Below are positions 45,760 through 57,499 of a stretch of 64,000 bases of DNA, piece by piece. The notes under the pieces are model-generated. The model searched no databases, was not told where the DNA came from, and worked only from the letters and a program-made list of their open reading frames with translations. This stretch comes from Porites lobata. Taxonomy: Eukaryota > Cnidaria > Anthozoa > Scleractinia > Poritidae. Made by a program: the position numbers and the translations under genes. The stretch is taken from assembly GCA_942486035.1 (NCBI GenBank), contig CALNXK010000008.1, positions 3,732,501 to 3,796,500 of the forward strand, written 5' to 3'. The stretch's first letter is position 1. Each line of letters starts with the position of its first letter.

Positions 45760-48700
45760 CTGTGAAATACAAAGAAAATCCTTGCGTCTTTTTTCGCTTT
45801 GCCTAATGAACACCAAAGATTCACCAGGAACCAGAATAATGTGAACAAGGGAATCTCGGATAAAGATGTTTCAGTCTCTTTTAACTACTGCACTACACTA
45901 CCTTTTGTCACCTATACCTCATTTGCCATACCTACATCCTCGGAGACCCAGGGGCAGTCAGTCGGGTCGCGAGAAAAGGCGGAGCTAAAGTTTTCAAGTA
46001 AGGGCGGAAGAGCCCCGGGGTACCGACTCTCACCGGACCATTTCCAAAAATTCAAGCGTATGTCGGCTCCTGATTGGGCACAAAAAATGTTTTGTATTAT
46101 TGTGCCCAATCGGCGAACACATCTCCTGAGTTATTTTCGTGCGTTCTTACGCGACGGCTATTGTCTCGATCACGGCTTGTCTGGCTCATGCACCAAAGAA
46201 ATGCACGCAGTCAGGAAACTTTCAGTTTGATATAAAATCCCCATGTGATTTTAAAATACTGTCTGCCCGAAAACTAAAGACGCTTTTCCAAAAATACAAG
46301 CTTCAGCTTACAACGGGTATTCACAATTGCACCAGCCACGTCTTGGGTAAATATTTATAGAGTGTTTTTAAAAGATACAACGACGGCTGACAGCCACGAA
46401 AACGTCGCATGGAAAAGTGAATTCATATTTTTTTCAGTCTCTATCAAGATTATTCCAGCTCGCTGACTTTGTCAAATGCAAGCGAACACTTCTGGAGCTG
46501 AATTTCTATAAACCATATCCAAGTTCATGAAGAAAATGAATTTTGTCATTGCTTGTTTACGTCCATCACAAAACGTGAAATTAGGCATTTTCACGGGTAG
46601 TCTGGCAGTTGACGTCAAAAACAGAATATTATCGGGGCAAATTCAATTGCTCCTGCTGATAGCATCCCAAACGTTTTTTCGACTCGTCGGTAGTTCCTTC
46701 TTTTCTGGTTAGGAAAGTAGAAAATAAAAGTTTCCCTTCCAGGCACAAGCTTGTTGAACGAACCGGGCAAGTGTGGCGGGACAATGGCAGTTGAGTACGA
46801 ACTCACGAAAAGAACTCAGGAGAGAATGTTCGCCGATTGGTCACAATAATACAAAGCATTTTTTTGTGCCCAACCAGGAGCCGGCATCCGCTTGAATAAT
46901 TCGGTGAGAGTCGGTACCCAGGGGCTCTCTCGCCCGTACTTGAAAACTTTCGTCCCGCCTTTTCTCGCGACCCGACTGACTGCCCCTGCGTCTCCGAGGA
47001 TGCCATACCTAGTGTACCTAGTCATAACTTGGACAAGAAAAAACTCAGAAGGATCCTGAAAGCTGCAGCTTAATGCCGCCTACGTGCTAATGGCCTATTC
47101 AGTCATCTAGAATGGAGATAAAGTGGACGTGTAGGGTACTTGTAAAAAATGTAATATGTTTACCCAAGAAAGACCTAGGACCTCCGAGGAACACTTTCAA
47201 AAGTGTTCGTGTGTTCCAGATCGAATTGCAATTTGATTGTGTTAGTTTTTGAAGAGAGGGGAGAACAGAAGTCCCCGGGGAAAAACCTCCCACCTCTTGG
47301 AGTCAGAACGAGAACCAACAACTCGTTCGTGTACCTGCACTGTTACTGACACAAGTGCTTGCTGACTACACGCAATTACAAAAATGTTGATACACTCTGA
47401 AGGTTTGTTAAAATGGCGGCTAACAAACGTAACAGTCAAAAGGCAGCAAAGAGAATGTCATCCTCCATTAAAGGTAGAGAAAGACTTTAAGTCCTACCTA
47501 CCGGATTCGTATTCTCTTCTTTCTTGTCTTCCAGTCTAGTAATAAAATTGTCGATGGATCTAAACCAATCCGGAGACATCTCCTTCAAATACTTGTTATA
47601 CTCGTATTTCACAGCAATGGTTGCAAAGATGTTGTTATTCACCAAAGCCTGGCGAATATCTGTCAGCTTACCGGGTGACAATTTTTCTTGACGGAAATAA
47701 AGATGTTGTGTTACCAGGAAATCCAACAAGGCGTCTCCAAGAAACTCCAGTCTTTGATAACAGGGCGTGACGCGGTTAAGGTGATACGAGGCGTGTGTCA
47801 AAGCTTCTACCAGATACAATTTGGAATTGAAAGTGTACTTAATAGAGTGCTCAAAATTCTCCAAGCCAGAGACCATCTTTGCCACCATATCTTGGCTTTG
47901 GTTAGCTCCTGGTTTGTTTGCTTGCTCAGGCCAAAATCTGGCATAACACCCTTCTCTGCTCTTCTCAGCGAGCTCACCAATGTCCGCGTCGACGTCATCA
48001 TCCTCAGGAAGGATCTTAAGACCCAGGAACTTCATGAAACGAAGTGCTCCGGTGTAACCACAGCAAATCAAATACGCTCCAATGAGAGCTTCCATGCTGT
48101 CAGCAACAGATTTATCTGCTATGACCTGAGTGTTACAGTTGTCTCGCCTGCTTCCAAAGCCCTGATCTTCAGAGTTACCGTCATCATCAACTTTCACTTC
48201 TGTAGCTTCTGAACTAGGCGTCACAACATCTGATTCAGCGCTACCCTGCTGACATCCCGTGGGACACCATACATCACGTGCAAGTCGCGTGCTCTGTTGG
48301 AATCCTGCTAAAAAGCTCTTTTTAGCCGCACGGAACAGCGCCAAATTGCTGATTTGTCTTACCTTGCGCTGTGTTAGTTTGCCTTCATCTTTGTCTTGGT
48401 AGGTGCAATAGAGGTGAAGTGAAACCGCCAGCTTTAGGAAAGCGTCTCCGAGCATCTCGAGCCTTTCTAGATTAAAGGCGTCTCCACTGTGCTTGGTGGT
48501 CAAAGCTTGAAGCACGAGAGCGGAGTCGGGATGAACAGAAGTTGTTCGGTTTCCACTAAACAGTGATTTTAAATCTGAAAACAGCTTTCGAAACCGAAAG
48601 TCTTCAACATCGCCATCACTGTCATCACTAGAATCCTTATGACCCACGTCCATCTTCGAAGAGAAGCTGTTATTATCAGTACGGAGTAAACTCTTTTCAC

Positions 48701-51700
48701 CGTTAGCATTTCCCGCACCAATTGAAGGGAGGCTAGATTCATCTGTGTTGTCACGCACTCCAGCGACCATCTGCTTGACATCACCAACAAGCAGAAGCGC
48801 GTTCACACGGTATAAAATTGACGGCAGTATCAGAGACAGGGAGAGAAGGGAGGAAGCAATTGGCAGTATGTTGCATAATTCCGGGAAAAGTTCCATAACG
48901 CCGCGCCCAATCTTAGTCTTCACTTTTCCGTCCTTCAGGAAATTGACCCTCTTCTGTATTCGTTTCACTTCAATAAGAGGCTGCTTCATAGTAGTGAAGA
49001 ACTTTTCGTGTTTCAGTCTAAAGTAGCCTTCATACGTTTTGGCTTTGGATTTGTCTGGAAAGGGCGACAAAGGACTCAGATCATGACGCACTTTTAAAAC
49101 AGCCAACCTTTCCAACTTTTGTCCACACAGCTTCTTGTAATTTTGTGAGACCACCATGTCCTCGTCAATCTTGCTGGATTCACCGGTTGACCGCTCCAGT
49201 GAAGTTTGCCTTGTTAAAGCGTGGCGCATAGAATCATAGTCCACGTCAAATCCATTACTTTTCGTGAGAACTACAAAATAACCATCTGTACTGCCGTCGG
49301 AATCTTTGGGTTTGAATCCCACGGGCTCGCGAAGAACTTGGCTGAACAAGAAACAGTGGAATTTTTCAATAGTTTTCAAGTCTTGTCTTGCAATCCCTGT
49401 GCCCAGTGGTGACTTGTGACATTTTATTGTTACTGTGACTTCTCCATAGTCGGGATAAAGTTTGAATGATCTCACCTTTGGATTTAAATAAATAACGTCA
49501 ATTAATCAGTGATTAATCAGTTATAATTGAATCCACAATCAGCCAGCCAATCAATCAATCAGGTTCTTCTAGTTTAACCTGTATATTCAGGATCATAATG
49601 TTTTTCTGAAGTAACACGTAATATTAAACCCAGTTATGGCATTTATTTCTCGCATTACCATTTATTTATCATTAATTTTTTCGGAAATGACATTTGACGC
49701 CATTTTTTCAGGCTTTTAGACCCTCTTAAGAGATAAAGAATTAAAGTTTGACCCGAGAACAAAAGCGTCATCAGCCAACTATCAAAGCTAACATCTGACT
49801 GAACTAGAACTAACCGCTGGAATTGGAACATTCGTCAATAAACCAAACAGGTGGCATTCACCACCTGTAAAGTATCGCTGGCTCATGTCAAGGCCCTGTT
49901 GGTTAGCGAGTTTGTTGATGGTTATACTGATAGCCGTGAGATACTGGGGCTGATTTTCCTGCGGCAAGCTACCTTTGAATACCTGAGGGACCTAGTTAAG
50001 CAAAAAGAAAAGAAAGAATTACAGTGCGTGCAAATATGATGGAAAAGAGTCAAACCATGGCGCTTGGCATGTACTGACGAGAAAACATTGTACGTGCCCT
50101 CAGAAAGATGCCAACCACCATCAGCACTTCAATATTGAGCTCTTCTCCTCCATCTCACAAGCCTACATGGAAAGCGTTTCCGCTCGAACTTAGTTGCACG
50201 AAAGTTGAAACGAGGATAAAAAAAGTAGAAGGTGGGGAAGGGGAAGGGGAGAAAAGAAAACGGTTGCGACGCAAACCTAAAAATTCTCTTTTCTCCCCTT
50301 CCTCTACCTTTTTGCGCTCGGGACAACTTTCGCGCCATAACTCCAGCGGAACGCTTGCTACGCAGGCCAGTTTTGATGCCGAGACGGGACTGTCCGTTCT
50401 AAGTGATCAGCCCAGTAACGTATAAGACCAAGATTTAAATCCCCAGGCCCTGCAGATAAGTGCGATGTATTTCTATAGCTGCTTCAAAATGGAGTTTGAG
50501 CAACCACGACGGCGACGATATTAGGATTAGGAGAAAAGCAATAGGTTCAAGAAGCAAAACAACAACTCATTACGAGCATCACATTAATTGGTACATTTCG
50601 TTACTGACACTACGAATACGACGTGAAATTTCCCATTATGTTAACATCGGACCTGACAAACGACGATTACATTTTCTTTCTCTTCTTGAACCTAAATGAA
50701 CTCCAGAGGATTTTACTCCTGGAAAATTTGCCTGCGTTTGACAAATTGAACGACTTCAAATAATCGCTAATAGTTTTCAAGAATGCGAATGCACTTAACC
50801 AACGACGTTTTCGCTTCCTTTGCCATCGTGGTTGCTATAACGCCCTATTAACAAATGTCGTGGGTACGTTATATGGGTTTCGTAGCCGGGAAAGGAAAAA
50901 TTAAGAGTGGTGCTTGTCCAGGGGGGCGACGAGTCAACGTGCAACGCTTATCTCGTGCCCCGTATATTATGCGCCGAAAAAAATTGTCTGCATGACAAAC
51001 GTGTTATTTTGTGTTAGCGGAGACGTTTACCCTGGATTATCCGTACCTTTCTTTCAAAAACTCGCTTTCGTTTCTTTGTTCCTGCTTTCTTTCTTTCCTT
51101 TCCAGGAGACTCATCGTCTTCTTCTTCCGATTCACTTTCATCATCTGATAAGTTGCGGACTGGCAAGAGATTATCATCAAGTTCGCCAATCTTGTGAAGC
51201 TCTATGCAGGCGTAGAGAGCAGCAGCCATTTTTGCAAGGTTTTTTCGTGGCATCGCCCTGCCCTGTTGGAATACAAAAAAAGTTGCCAAGTGTATTAATT
51301 TATGAATCTGACAGGAAAGGATAAATTGACCGTGTACTGTCGAAATGCAACTACGATCGTTCTGAATCATTGAAAGCTTTTCGAGTACATACGTTTAGTG
51401 AAGATGCTTCAGCAAATAAGCCACTTTTGATATTTTTTGACGAGACTGGGAGGCCTGAAGCTTAAGGTACTGCTTATTATTAAAGGTAACTTATCCTCAA
51501 TTTACTACACTAGAGTCAGAACAGTGATTTTATTTGCACTCACACATATAGTTCTTCGCAGCTGGCAGTTAATTGGCAGTTCCAGTTCACACTTAAATGA
51601 TTTTTTTCCATCTTCCTCAACTTCCTCTATCTTGTAAACTGGGCTGAGGTGTGTGAATCTGTCACTTGGCAACATGGAACAGTACCTGAAGTATGGTAAG

Positions 51701-54700
51701 ATAGAGAAACAGTCCAGGTCAAAGAATATTTGATCTTTAGTCTGAAAGAAAGAGAATGTACTCAGCATTTGCACACAGCATTTATTCAGCCTAGTCCACT
51801 GTCTTAATAATACCAGTTCACGGAAGGCGCGAACGTCTAAAGCGGCATAAGGGCTAGCTGGACAGGCACCTAAAGTGGTGTGTTTGTTGCGGGGGCGGTT
51901 GGGCGGGGGGGGGATCTCCTCTGCTGTGCATATTTACTACGGCTATGTTCAAACTTGGTGCCCGGGCACGGGACCTTGTACTTGGGGAACTTAAGTGGCA
52001 CAGGCTCCCTGTGTGCACACGTTTTCTGTTCATTTCGAGGGAATCCACTGCTTTGCTTTTCCATAGCTTTCTGCTTCACTTACGTTTCAAAATAACTTCA
52101 GACAGGGAAAAATGGGGCAAATGTGTACACAGTTATATATCAGGAACCAAAGGTGTAAACACAATGCCATTTTGAGCCAGTACCCGCAGGCAGTAGGCCC
52201 GGGAACCAAGTAACCAAAGAGCAAGTTCGTTTACGATCCTAAAGGTTAAGAACAAAAACAAGACCAATTGAACAAAACAAAAATAAACAGTTGGCAGCGC
52301 TGAAAAAGCCAATAGGGAGTTTAAGCCGAGTCGATTTTTAACCACGTAAAGCAACCGGAAGTGAGGCTTTTTCCCATTTAATGCGGAAGCTAATCTCGTT
52401 TTACGACAGGAAATTGGCTCTATAACAAAAGCGCATCTCTTCTGTCACCTTTTGTAATGCATTTTAAAGAACGTTTTAGTTTCTTCAGTGCAACATGTAG
52501 TTGTTTTGTCCATGGCTTGATGCTCTGCTATGTTTTTAATTTTTTTGTCAGTTTCGTATTAAACCGCTCTTCCTGATTGGGTGACAAACGAGATGTGGCA
52601 GGCGGATTTTCCCTTGCGGCCTCGCTCTTGCTTCGTGTGGCGGCTCCACCGCCAAGAAAATACCCCGGGCACAACAATCCTGCCCGTTACACTGGCTAGA
52701 AAATTTGGGCAAAAGCACTGCCCAAGAATGCAAAAAGTCTACTTCCGGTTGATATGCGTTGCTCAAAAATGTGTTTGCTTAAGCTCCGTAATATTACATG
52801 CTCAGGAGACAAACGCTGTTCTCCATGGTGACTATTGCTCCTGTACGGTTCTCAGGTTCATATGGAGGTAAGAAACTGTTCGCGCCTGCTACTTCTTCAC
52901 ACTCCTCTTTACTTGGCTCTTTGCGGCCATGGCACTTCTTTGACAGACAATTCTCAATTTCACGCATCATCTGACGATTAAAAGCAACACACTGTTATCC
53001 AAAGCTGATTGTTAGTCTAGGAATACGGTAAAAATTCGCCAAAATATAATATGACTATATGAACACGGCTGTTCAACTGAGACACCATTCATGCCAACAA
53101 GTTAATAGTTCTCCGTATAAATTGTGACGCAAACATCACAATTTTTGTTGTCGAAAGCGTATGTAAGACACTCTACTATGAGGTTATATCTATGAAAAAA
53201 TTCAATGACCTAAATGTGAAAAGGGTTAAATCAAGTCTGAAATATACCAAGTCAAAGTTGGTAAAACAAAGACCACACTAAAAGGAAGAAATACTAAAAA
53301 GCCATGATCATATAGGTATCACGCAGAAAAAGGCATCACGGTAAAAGGCAACAAGCAAAGAGACATAAAGCAAAGAGGCAACATGCAAAAAGGCATCACG
53401 CAAAAAGCCAACACGCAAAAAGGCGTAACGCCAAGAGGCATCACGCAAAGAGCCAACACGTAAAAAGGCAATACGCAAAGAGGCATAAACGCTAAAAGGC
53501 AAAACGCAAAAAGGAATCGCAAAAAAAGCAATTTGCAAAAAGGGCGTAACGTGATAAGTTCCCTCATATCGTGGGATCATCCTCAGATTGACGGCAATTT
53601 TCCACTGCTGTTTTAAAACGCTGCACGAAGAACCGCTAAAACCTGTCCGCCGTCTTGGTATAGATGTGCCGATCTCAAAAGTAAATCAATTAAGTTTTCC
53701 TGCCGGAAAGAAATGCAATCGCTGTCAATTCCGTTTTGGACTTGTTGTAATTATCAATCAGGGCACGCCTAAGGTACCGAATAAGTACCTCAGGAAGTGA
53801 GCAAGATAGAATGTCTCGTTCGAATACAATTTCGGTTTGCTTGCAGTATGTACTAAAAAAATACTGTTTAAGATCCAGGCCTGGATCCTAAGTAAACTTC
53901 TCACTTGATGCCCTTTTTGCAAATTGCCTTTTTTGCAATGCCTTTTTGCGTGTTGCCTTTTTGCATTATGCCTCTTTGCGTACTGCTTTTGCGTGTTGGC
54001 TCTTTGCGTGATCCCTCTGGGTGTTGCCTTTTTGCGTGTTGCCTCTTTGCGTTATGCCTTTTTGCGTGATGCCTCTTTGCGTGTTGCCTTTTAGCGCGAT
54101 GCCTTTTCCTGCTTGATACCTATACGATAGTGGCTTTTTTAGTATTTCCTTTGACCGTGGTCTTTTTCTACCAACCTTGACTTGGTATATTTCAGATTTG
54201 ACTTAACCCTTTTCACTTTTAGGTTATTGAATTTTGTCATAAAGATACCCTCATACCCTTTACCTACTGTTCCTGAATCACATGAGCGTTACAATTGGAA
54301 GGCGTCTTAACGTTGGCAACGTAAGAGGAATTATCGAAGTTGGATTCTAAGAAACTCCTAGCATAGAGTGACTTGATCAAAATGACAATTATTAAACTGT
54401 TTAAAAACAGGAGTGTGAACCTCACTTTCACCCAACAGAAAACAAGTTAGAAAATGATGACTTCTTACGTCTTCTTCGCTGGTAATTATTATCCGTCATG
54501 GACAAAGAAGGAGAACAAATAACCCTTTAAAGACGTTGTTGGAAGTGCAATGTATTCTTAGATCGTAAGACCATTCTCATTCACACAGTGAATCGAATAG
54601 TCACTTTTATGTACCCTAAGAATAAAAAGAAAGAACTGATCGCTAACCTCCAATTCGCCTCGCTTTTCCACGTAATCCTTTTTATCTACAAGAATAATGT

Positions 54701-57445
54701 AGTTGGAATCCTTGGCACGAGCTCGGCCCTTTGACTGCACATAGGAACGTAGTGTCATTGGAAAATCAAACCGGCATACCAAGTTGCACTTTGGGATATC
54801 CAACCCTTCTTCAACAACCGAAGTTGCAATCAAAAGGTTGAATTCATGTAGCCTGAACTGTCGCAATATCTCTTCTTGCTTTTTGAAGTTCATCGCTGTT
54901 TCATTGGAGTAATTAGCTTTTCCACCTGTGCCATGGCCAATCACAAAGCTGCTTTCGATGAAGGACAACTCAGGATCTGATTTTGCGGCAATGTTTATCT
55001 GCTCGCTGAGTACCAGAGCTGTGCATCGCCTTTCTACAAACACTATGCCACAAAGCTTGTTCCCTATAAGTCAAAAACAATAGTACGCTAGAGAAGATCT
55101 CCATTGCAGGACCAGCCTGACGGATGCATTCTGTTCCTTTTCAAATCAACAAACCCGAGGTGAGACTCAAGATGGTGTATGAGCAGCAACGCCACAAATT
55201 ATGAGGCCAAAGGCTTGGACACAGCGACGTGTTCTGCAGTCTGTGAGCATGCTCTCTGCAGGGGCGTTGCGTGGGATTTTGAAGACGTACGCACTGGAAG
55301 AAACGTTAGAGCGTCGAAGGCTCTCCAAACAAAAAGGGGGCCTGGGGTTATACTCTCCTTTTTAATTGTACAGTCTGGGAAATGCCATTTCCTGCGTTAA
55401 TTGCAGGACATTTTAGAGAAATGAATACGAAGGAAAATGTTGTGACGGGGCAGGGCATACTTTTCTCGTTTTTCACCCCACTATAATGTCTCTTGCCGTC
55501 TGTTTATGGAACAACAAAAGGATGAAGGACACGTTAGCAGAAAGACACCAATATAATTCCAAAAAGTCTTCCCGATTAAATGATAAAATGCGTCCAGGAA
55601 AAAATTTTTCTAGATTTCAGCTGTACGCACGTGCGTAGGTGCGTATATGGACGCTACGATCCTGCTCTCTCTACGTTTTTTCTCTTGGCTTGGGGAATAG
55701 GATTAGGTGAATGGAACAACCTCCCCTAAACCTTATCTCCTTAGTCTACAGCATTTCAGTCGATATGCACTACCCCAATTCTAAGTATCTTCATTGCACT
55801 GAGTCAAAAATAGCTCTATCTTCCTTGCGGAGCCCAGATATCCCAAAGGGAGCTTGCTCACAGGCTGAGAAATCCTACTGCGTAAACCTTTTTTCATGAG
55901 TATAGGCTGTAAGATAACAGAATGGGAACAGCTTTTTTTCAGCTGGCTGGTATGAGATGTGGAACCATACAGGGCATCCAGTAGAGAGTGGCAACCTCTC
56001 TACTAGGTGGTTAAGTGTTCATTGCATTTGTTCTTGATTTCCTTTGTTTCATATTAGATTAAAAAATGTCAAGGGCACTTTGTTTCTGCCCAAAGGGAGG
56101 ATAATTTGTAGGATGACATTAGTTACATGACAGCTTTAAGATCATATAAATGCAAGAAAGTCGAGTCTATTTGCAAGCACTTTGTTACAATTAACGAAAC
56201 TGACTAACTCACCACTGTTTTGTTCATTCCCATATTCTGTTTTTAATACAGACAACAGCTCCTTTACTTTAGGCATTATGTATAACTTTTCAGTGCTGGC
56301 AGTCTCTTCACTGTAGCCTGTAGTGGGTGTATAGTTGTTATAAACACCTTGTAGTTGTTGCAGCTGTGTTTTGCTAAACTCACAGAACATTCTTCCTTCC
56401 TTGCAGTCTTGAAACATGCATGCCGTGTCTATAAAAACTAAAAAAAGTTCCTACCCTCATTAATAACCAAAAAATTCTATGCAGTATTATATTACCAAGA
56501 CAAGGCACATAATCTGTTTACAAACTCCTTGTTTCTAAGTTAGCCGGACTGTAACAAATGAAATACTTACTTATGTTTGGCTATGTATGTTGTTAAGGTC
56601 CTCATTTAGTGCGTTTTTTCATCATGCACTTCAAGACCGCACTCAAATAAATTAAAAATTGGAGGAAACCCACAATTTGGTTTGAATGAAAAAAACAGCA
56701 AAAACCAGGGGACCACTAGGTGCTGCTAGCCCTTCGATTTAGACCATACCTTGTAGGTCCTTGATTAAGTATCCTGCAACTTTGTTGGCAGCCCAGGGAC
56801 CAATTTCTGATAAAATTTCTTGACACTCAGTCAGTGCCGACAAGGCAAAAGAGTGAGCAGCCAATGATAGACCATTCCCTTGCACTTCATAGTCACCGAG
56901 GTAGTTTATTTCTGGTCTTAAAACTTTTTGAAGTTTTTGAAGTAAGATAACTGTGCTGTCGTCAATGTTAGCATTTGAAAACTGAATGATCTGTTCATTT
57001 GGTTTTGCAGCAAACTTCTCAACATCTTCATCTTGACTTGTCTCGCATGTTGACCTCAGTGTGCATTCCAGTTCTTGGATTTCAGATTCAATTTTCCATG
57101 GTTTCACCTTTTTATTTACTACAGATGCTGTTAGACCCATGATCTTTGGATAGTCAGTTTCTTGGCAACCAACAAAACGGTTCATGATTTGCTTGTATGG
57201 ATGACTCTTCTTGGCATGATGGCATTCATCAAATATCAGAAGATTTACTTGCGAAAGTTTGATGAAACCATGGAGTAGAAGATTGAGAAAAATTTGGGCA
57301 GTCATCACCAAAACATTGTTTTTATTGAACTCATTTTCCCACTTATTTTTGTCCCAGAAGTCGACTCCCATCTCGCCAACATAATGCTGCACCTTCAAAT
57401 CCGTGTGTTTCTTAATCACCCCGGCTTGCTGGATGGCTAAAGGAA
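43836..57445 (-). CDS. Dicer: Dicer, partial at the 5' end (10 exons seen)
   Basis: RNase III enzyme that cuts dsRNA and pre-miRNA. Exons in transcript order: 57445-56750, 56428-56213, 55063-54648, 52970-52798, 51685-51544, 51262-51047, 49475-47502, 45759-45588, 44891-44819, 43989-43836. All junctions are GT-AG and the frame is continuous: 1409 residues plus two bases of a split first codon. Order: helicase from after motif I, DUF283, part of the platform, PAZ, RNase IIIa, RNase IIIb, dsRBD. Motifs: DECHH (57230-57216), GLTAS, LLIATSVVEEGLDIPKC, QSKGRARA, ERLEMLGDAFLK, QRLEFLGDALLDFL, PKVLGDIFESVAGAVFLDSG. The catalytic acidic residues of both RNase III domains are present. The 5' exons with the P-loop are not in the window; a BEL/Pao element fills the sequence upstream. 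Cnidarians can have two Dicers; which one this is cannot be told here. Confidence 0.95.
45070..45150 (+). repeat. tRNA-like (SINE-type) fragment, weak
   Basis: GTTTAGTTGGTAAAGCGCTGG resembles a Pol III A-box with D-arm. The B-box is degenerate and no complete cloverleaf can be drawn. Possibly the head of a tRNA-derived SINE in a Dicer intron. Confidence 0.2.
45933..47000. mobile_element. 1.07-kb non-autonomous TIR element in a Dicer intron
   Basis: Inverted ends of about 200 bp: TCCTCGGAGACCCAGGGGCA...GTCGGGTCGCGAGAAAAGGCGG at the left and the complement ending TCTCCGAGGA at 47000. A 9-bp duplication TGCCATACC lies at 45924-45932 and 47001-47009. The two arms translate into related readings (SETQGQSVGSREKA), which reflects the inverted repeat and not two genes. 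No transposase inside. The 9-bp duplication points to a Mutator-like origin. Confidence 0.85.
47502..49475 (-). CDS. Dicer: Dicer large exon: platform end, PAZ, RNase IIIa, RNase IIIb
   Basis: A 1974-bp exon (658 residues, phase 0 both ends). It begins VRSFKLYPDYGEVTVTIK (platform), then a PAZ region ending TYEGYFRLKHEKF, QPLIEVKRIQKR, ELFPELCNILPI and LPSILYRVNALLLV. RNase IIIa: ERLEMLGDAFLK (~48469-48434) and IADKSVADSMEALIGAYL (~48120-48068). RNase IIIb: EALTHASYHLN, YQRLEFLGDALLDF (~47757-47716) and TDIRQALVNNNIFA. The exon ends CCG before GTAGGTAGG. The inserts between domains are short compared with vertebrate Dicer. The acceptor (AAATCCAAAG) is weak, with no strong pyrimidine tract. 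Confidence 0.93.
49476..51046. other. Dicer intron where a platform exon would be expected
   Basis: Apart from the MITE at 50157-50372 I see no minus-strand exon here. The family normally has about 60 more platform residues between the linker exon and the large exon. The two flanking exons are both phase 0 and splice directly in frame. A 62-residue plus-strand ORF at 49851-50039 is on the wrong strand and unrecognised. Confidence 0.5.
50157..50372. mobile_element. MITE with degenerate inverted ends in a Dicer intron
   Basis: Left AAGCCTACATGGAAAGCG... and right CGGAACGCTTGCTACGCAGG are imperfect inverted ends. The inner part has GGGGAAGGGGAGAAAAGAAAAC against CTTTTCTCCCCTTCC, also inverted. 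No ORF is supported. Confidence 0.6.
51047..52970 (-). CDS. Dicer: Dicer exons for DUF283 and linker to the platform
   Basis: 52970-52798 (173 bp) encodes MMREIENCLSKKCHGRK, then FLPPYEP, and ends in a split Met codon. 51685-51544 (142 bp) encodes YCSMLPSDRFTHLSPVYK and LELPINCQLRRTIC. 51262-51047 (216 bp) encodes AAALYACIELHKIGELDD, then a very acidic to basic linker (DDESESEEEDDESPG, KERKKAGTKKRKR). The YCxxLPSDxFTHLxP and LHKIGELDD words are hallmarks of the Dicer dimerisation domain (DUF283). All three exons join in frame. Confidence 0.93.
53177..54256. mobile_element. Fold-back element with arms of 15-bp tandem repeats, Dicer intron
   Basis: Outer arms of about 140 bp (left AATTCAATGACCTAAA, AAAGGGTTAAATCAAG, ATATACCAAGTC; right their complements) flank inner arms of tandem 15-bp units. 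The left units are GCAAAAAGGCATCAC-like (53318-53565, about 16 copies); the right units are the inverted GTGATGCCTCTTTGC form (53905-54115). The centre (53566-53900) is unique. This is the architecture of Drosophila FB or Galileo type elements. No transposase. The target duplication was not resolved. It lies between the 416-bp helicase exon and the DUF283 exon. Confidence 0.88.
54648..57445 (-). CDS. Dicer: Dicer helicase exons (RecA-1 remainder, insertion, RecA-2)
   Basis: The 696-bp exon (57445-56750) starts inside a codon after TTTTCTCTCAG and encodes PLAIQQAGVIKKHTDLKVQ, LLIFDECHHAKKSHPYK (motif II) and MGLTAS (motif III). The 216-bp exon (56428-56213) encodes the helical insertion (KVKELLSVLKTEYGNEQ). 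The 416-bp exon (55063-54648) encodes CGIVFVERRCTALVLSE, NLLIATSVVEEGLDIPKC and YVQSKGRARAKDSNY, ending GELE before GTTAGC. The P-loop exon that should precede is missing from the 200 bp up to the LTR. Confidence 0.94.
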
Positions 57446-57499
57446 CTGAGAGAAAATAAAATATGGTGGGTAAAAAGACCCCACACAGTAATTTTCAAG

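Noticed and set aside
45799..46230. 143-residue ORF resembling a minus-strand ORF at 46803-47025
   Set aside because: The resemblance is due to the terminal inverted repeats of one mobile element, not to a gene family.
47688..48212. 174-residue plus-strand ORF
   Set aside because: Antisense shadow of the Dicer RNase III exon.
49851..50039. 62-residue ORF in a Dicer intron
   Set aside because: Opposite strand to Dicer, not recognisable, and no splice or start context to support it.
53308..53580. 90-residue minus-strand ORF rich in hydrophobic repeats, membrane-like
   Set aside because: A direct translation of the 15-bp tandem repeat; the seeming membrane segments are composition artefacts.
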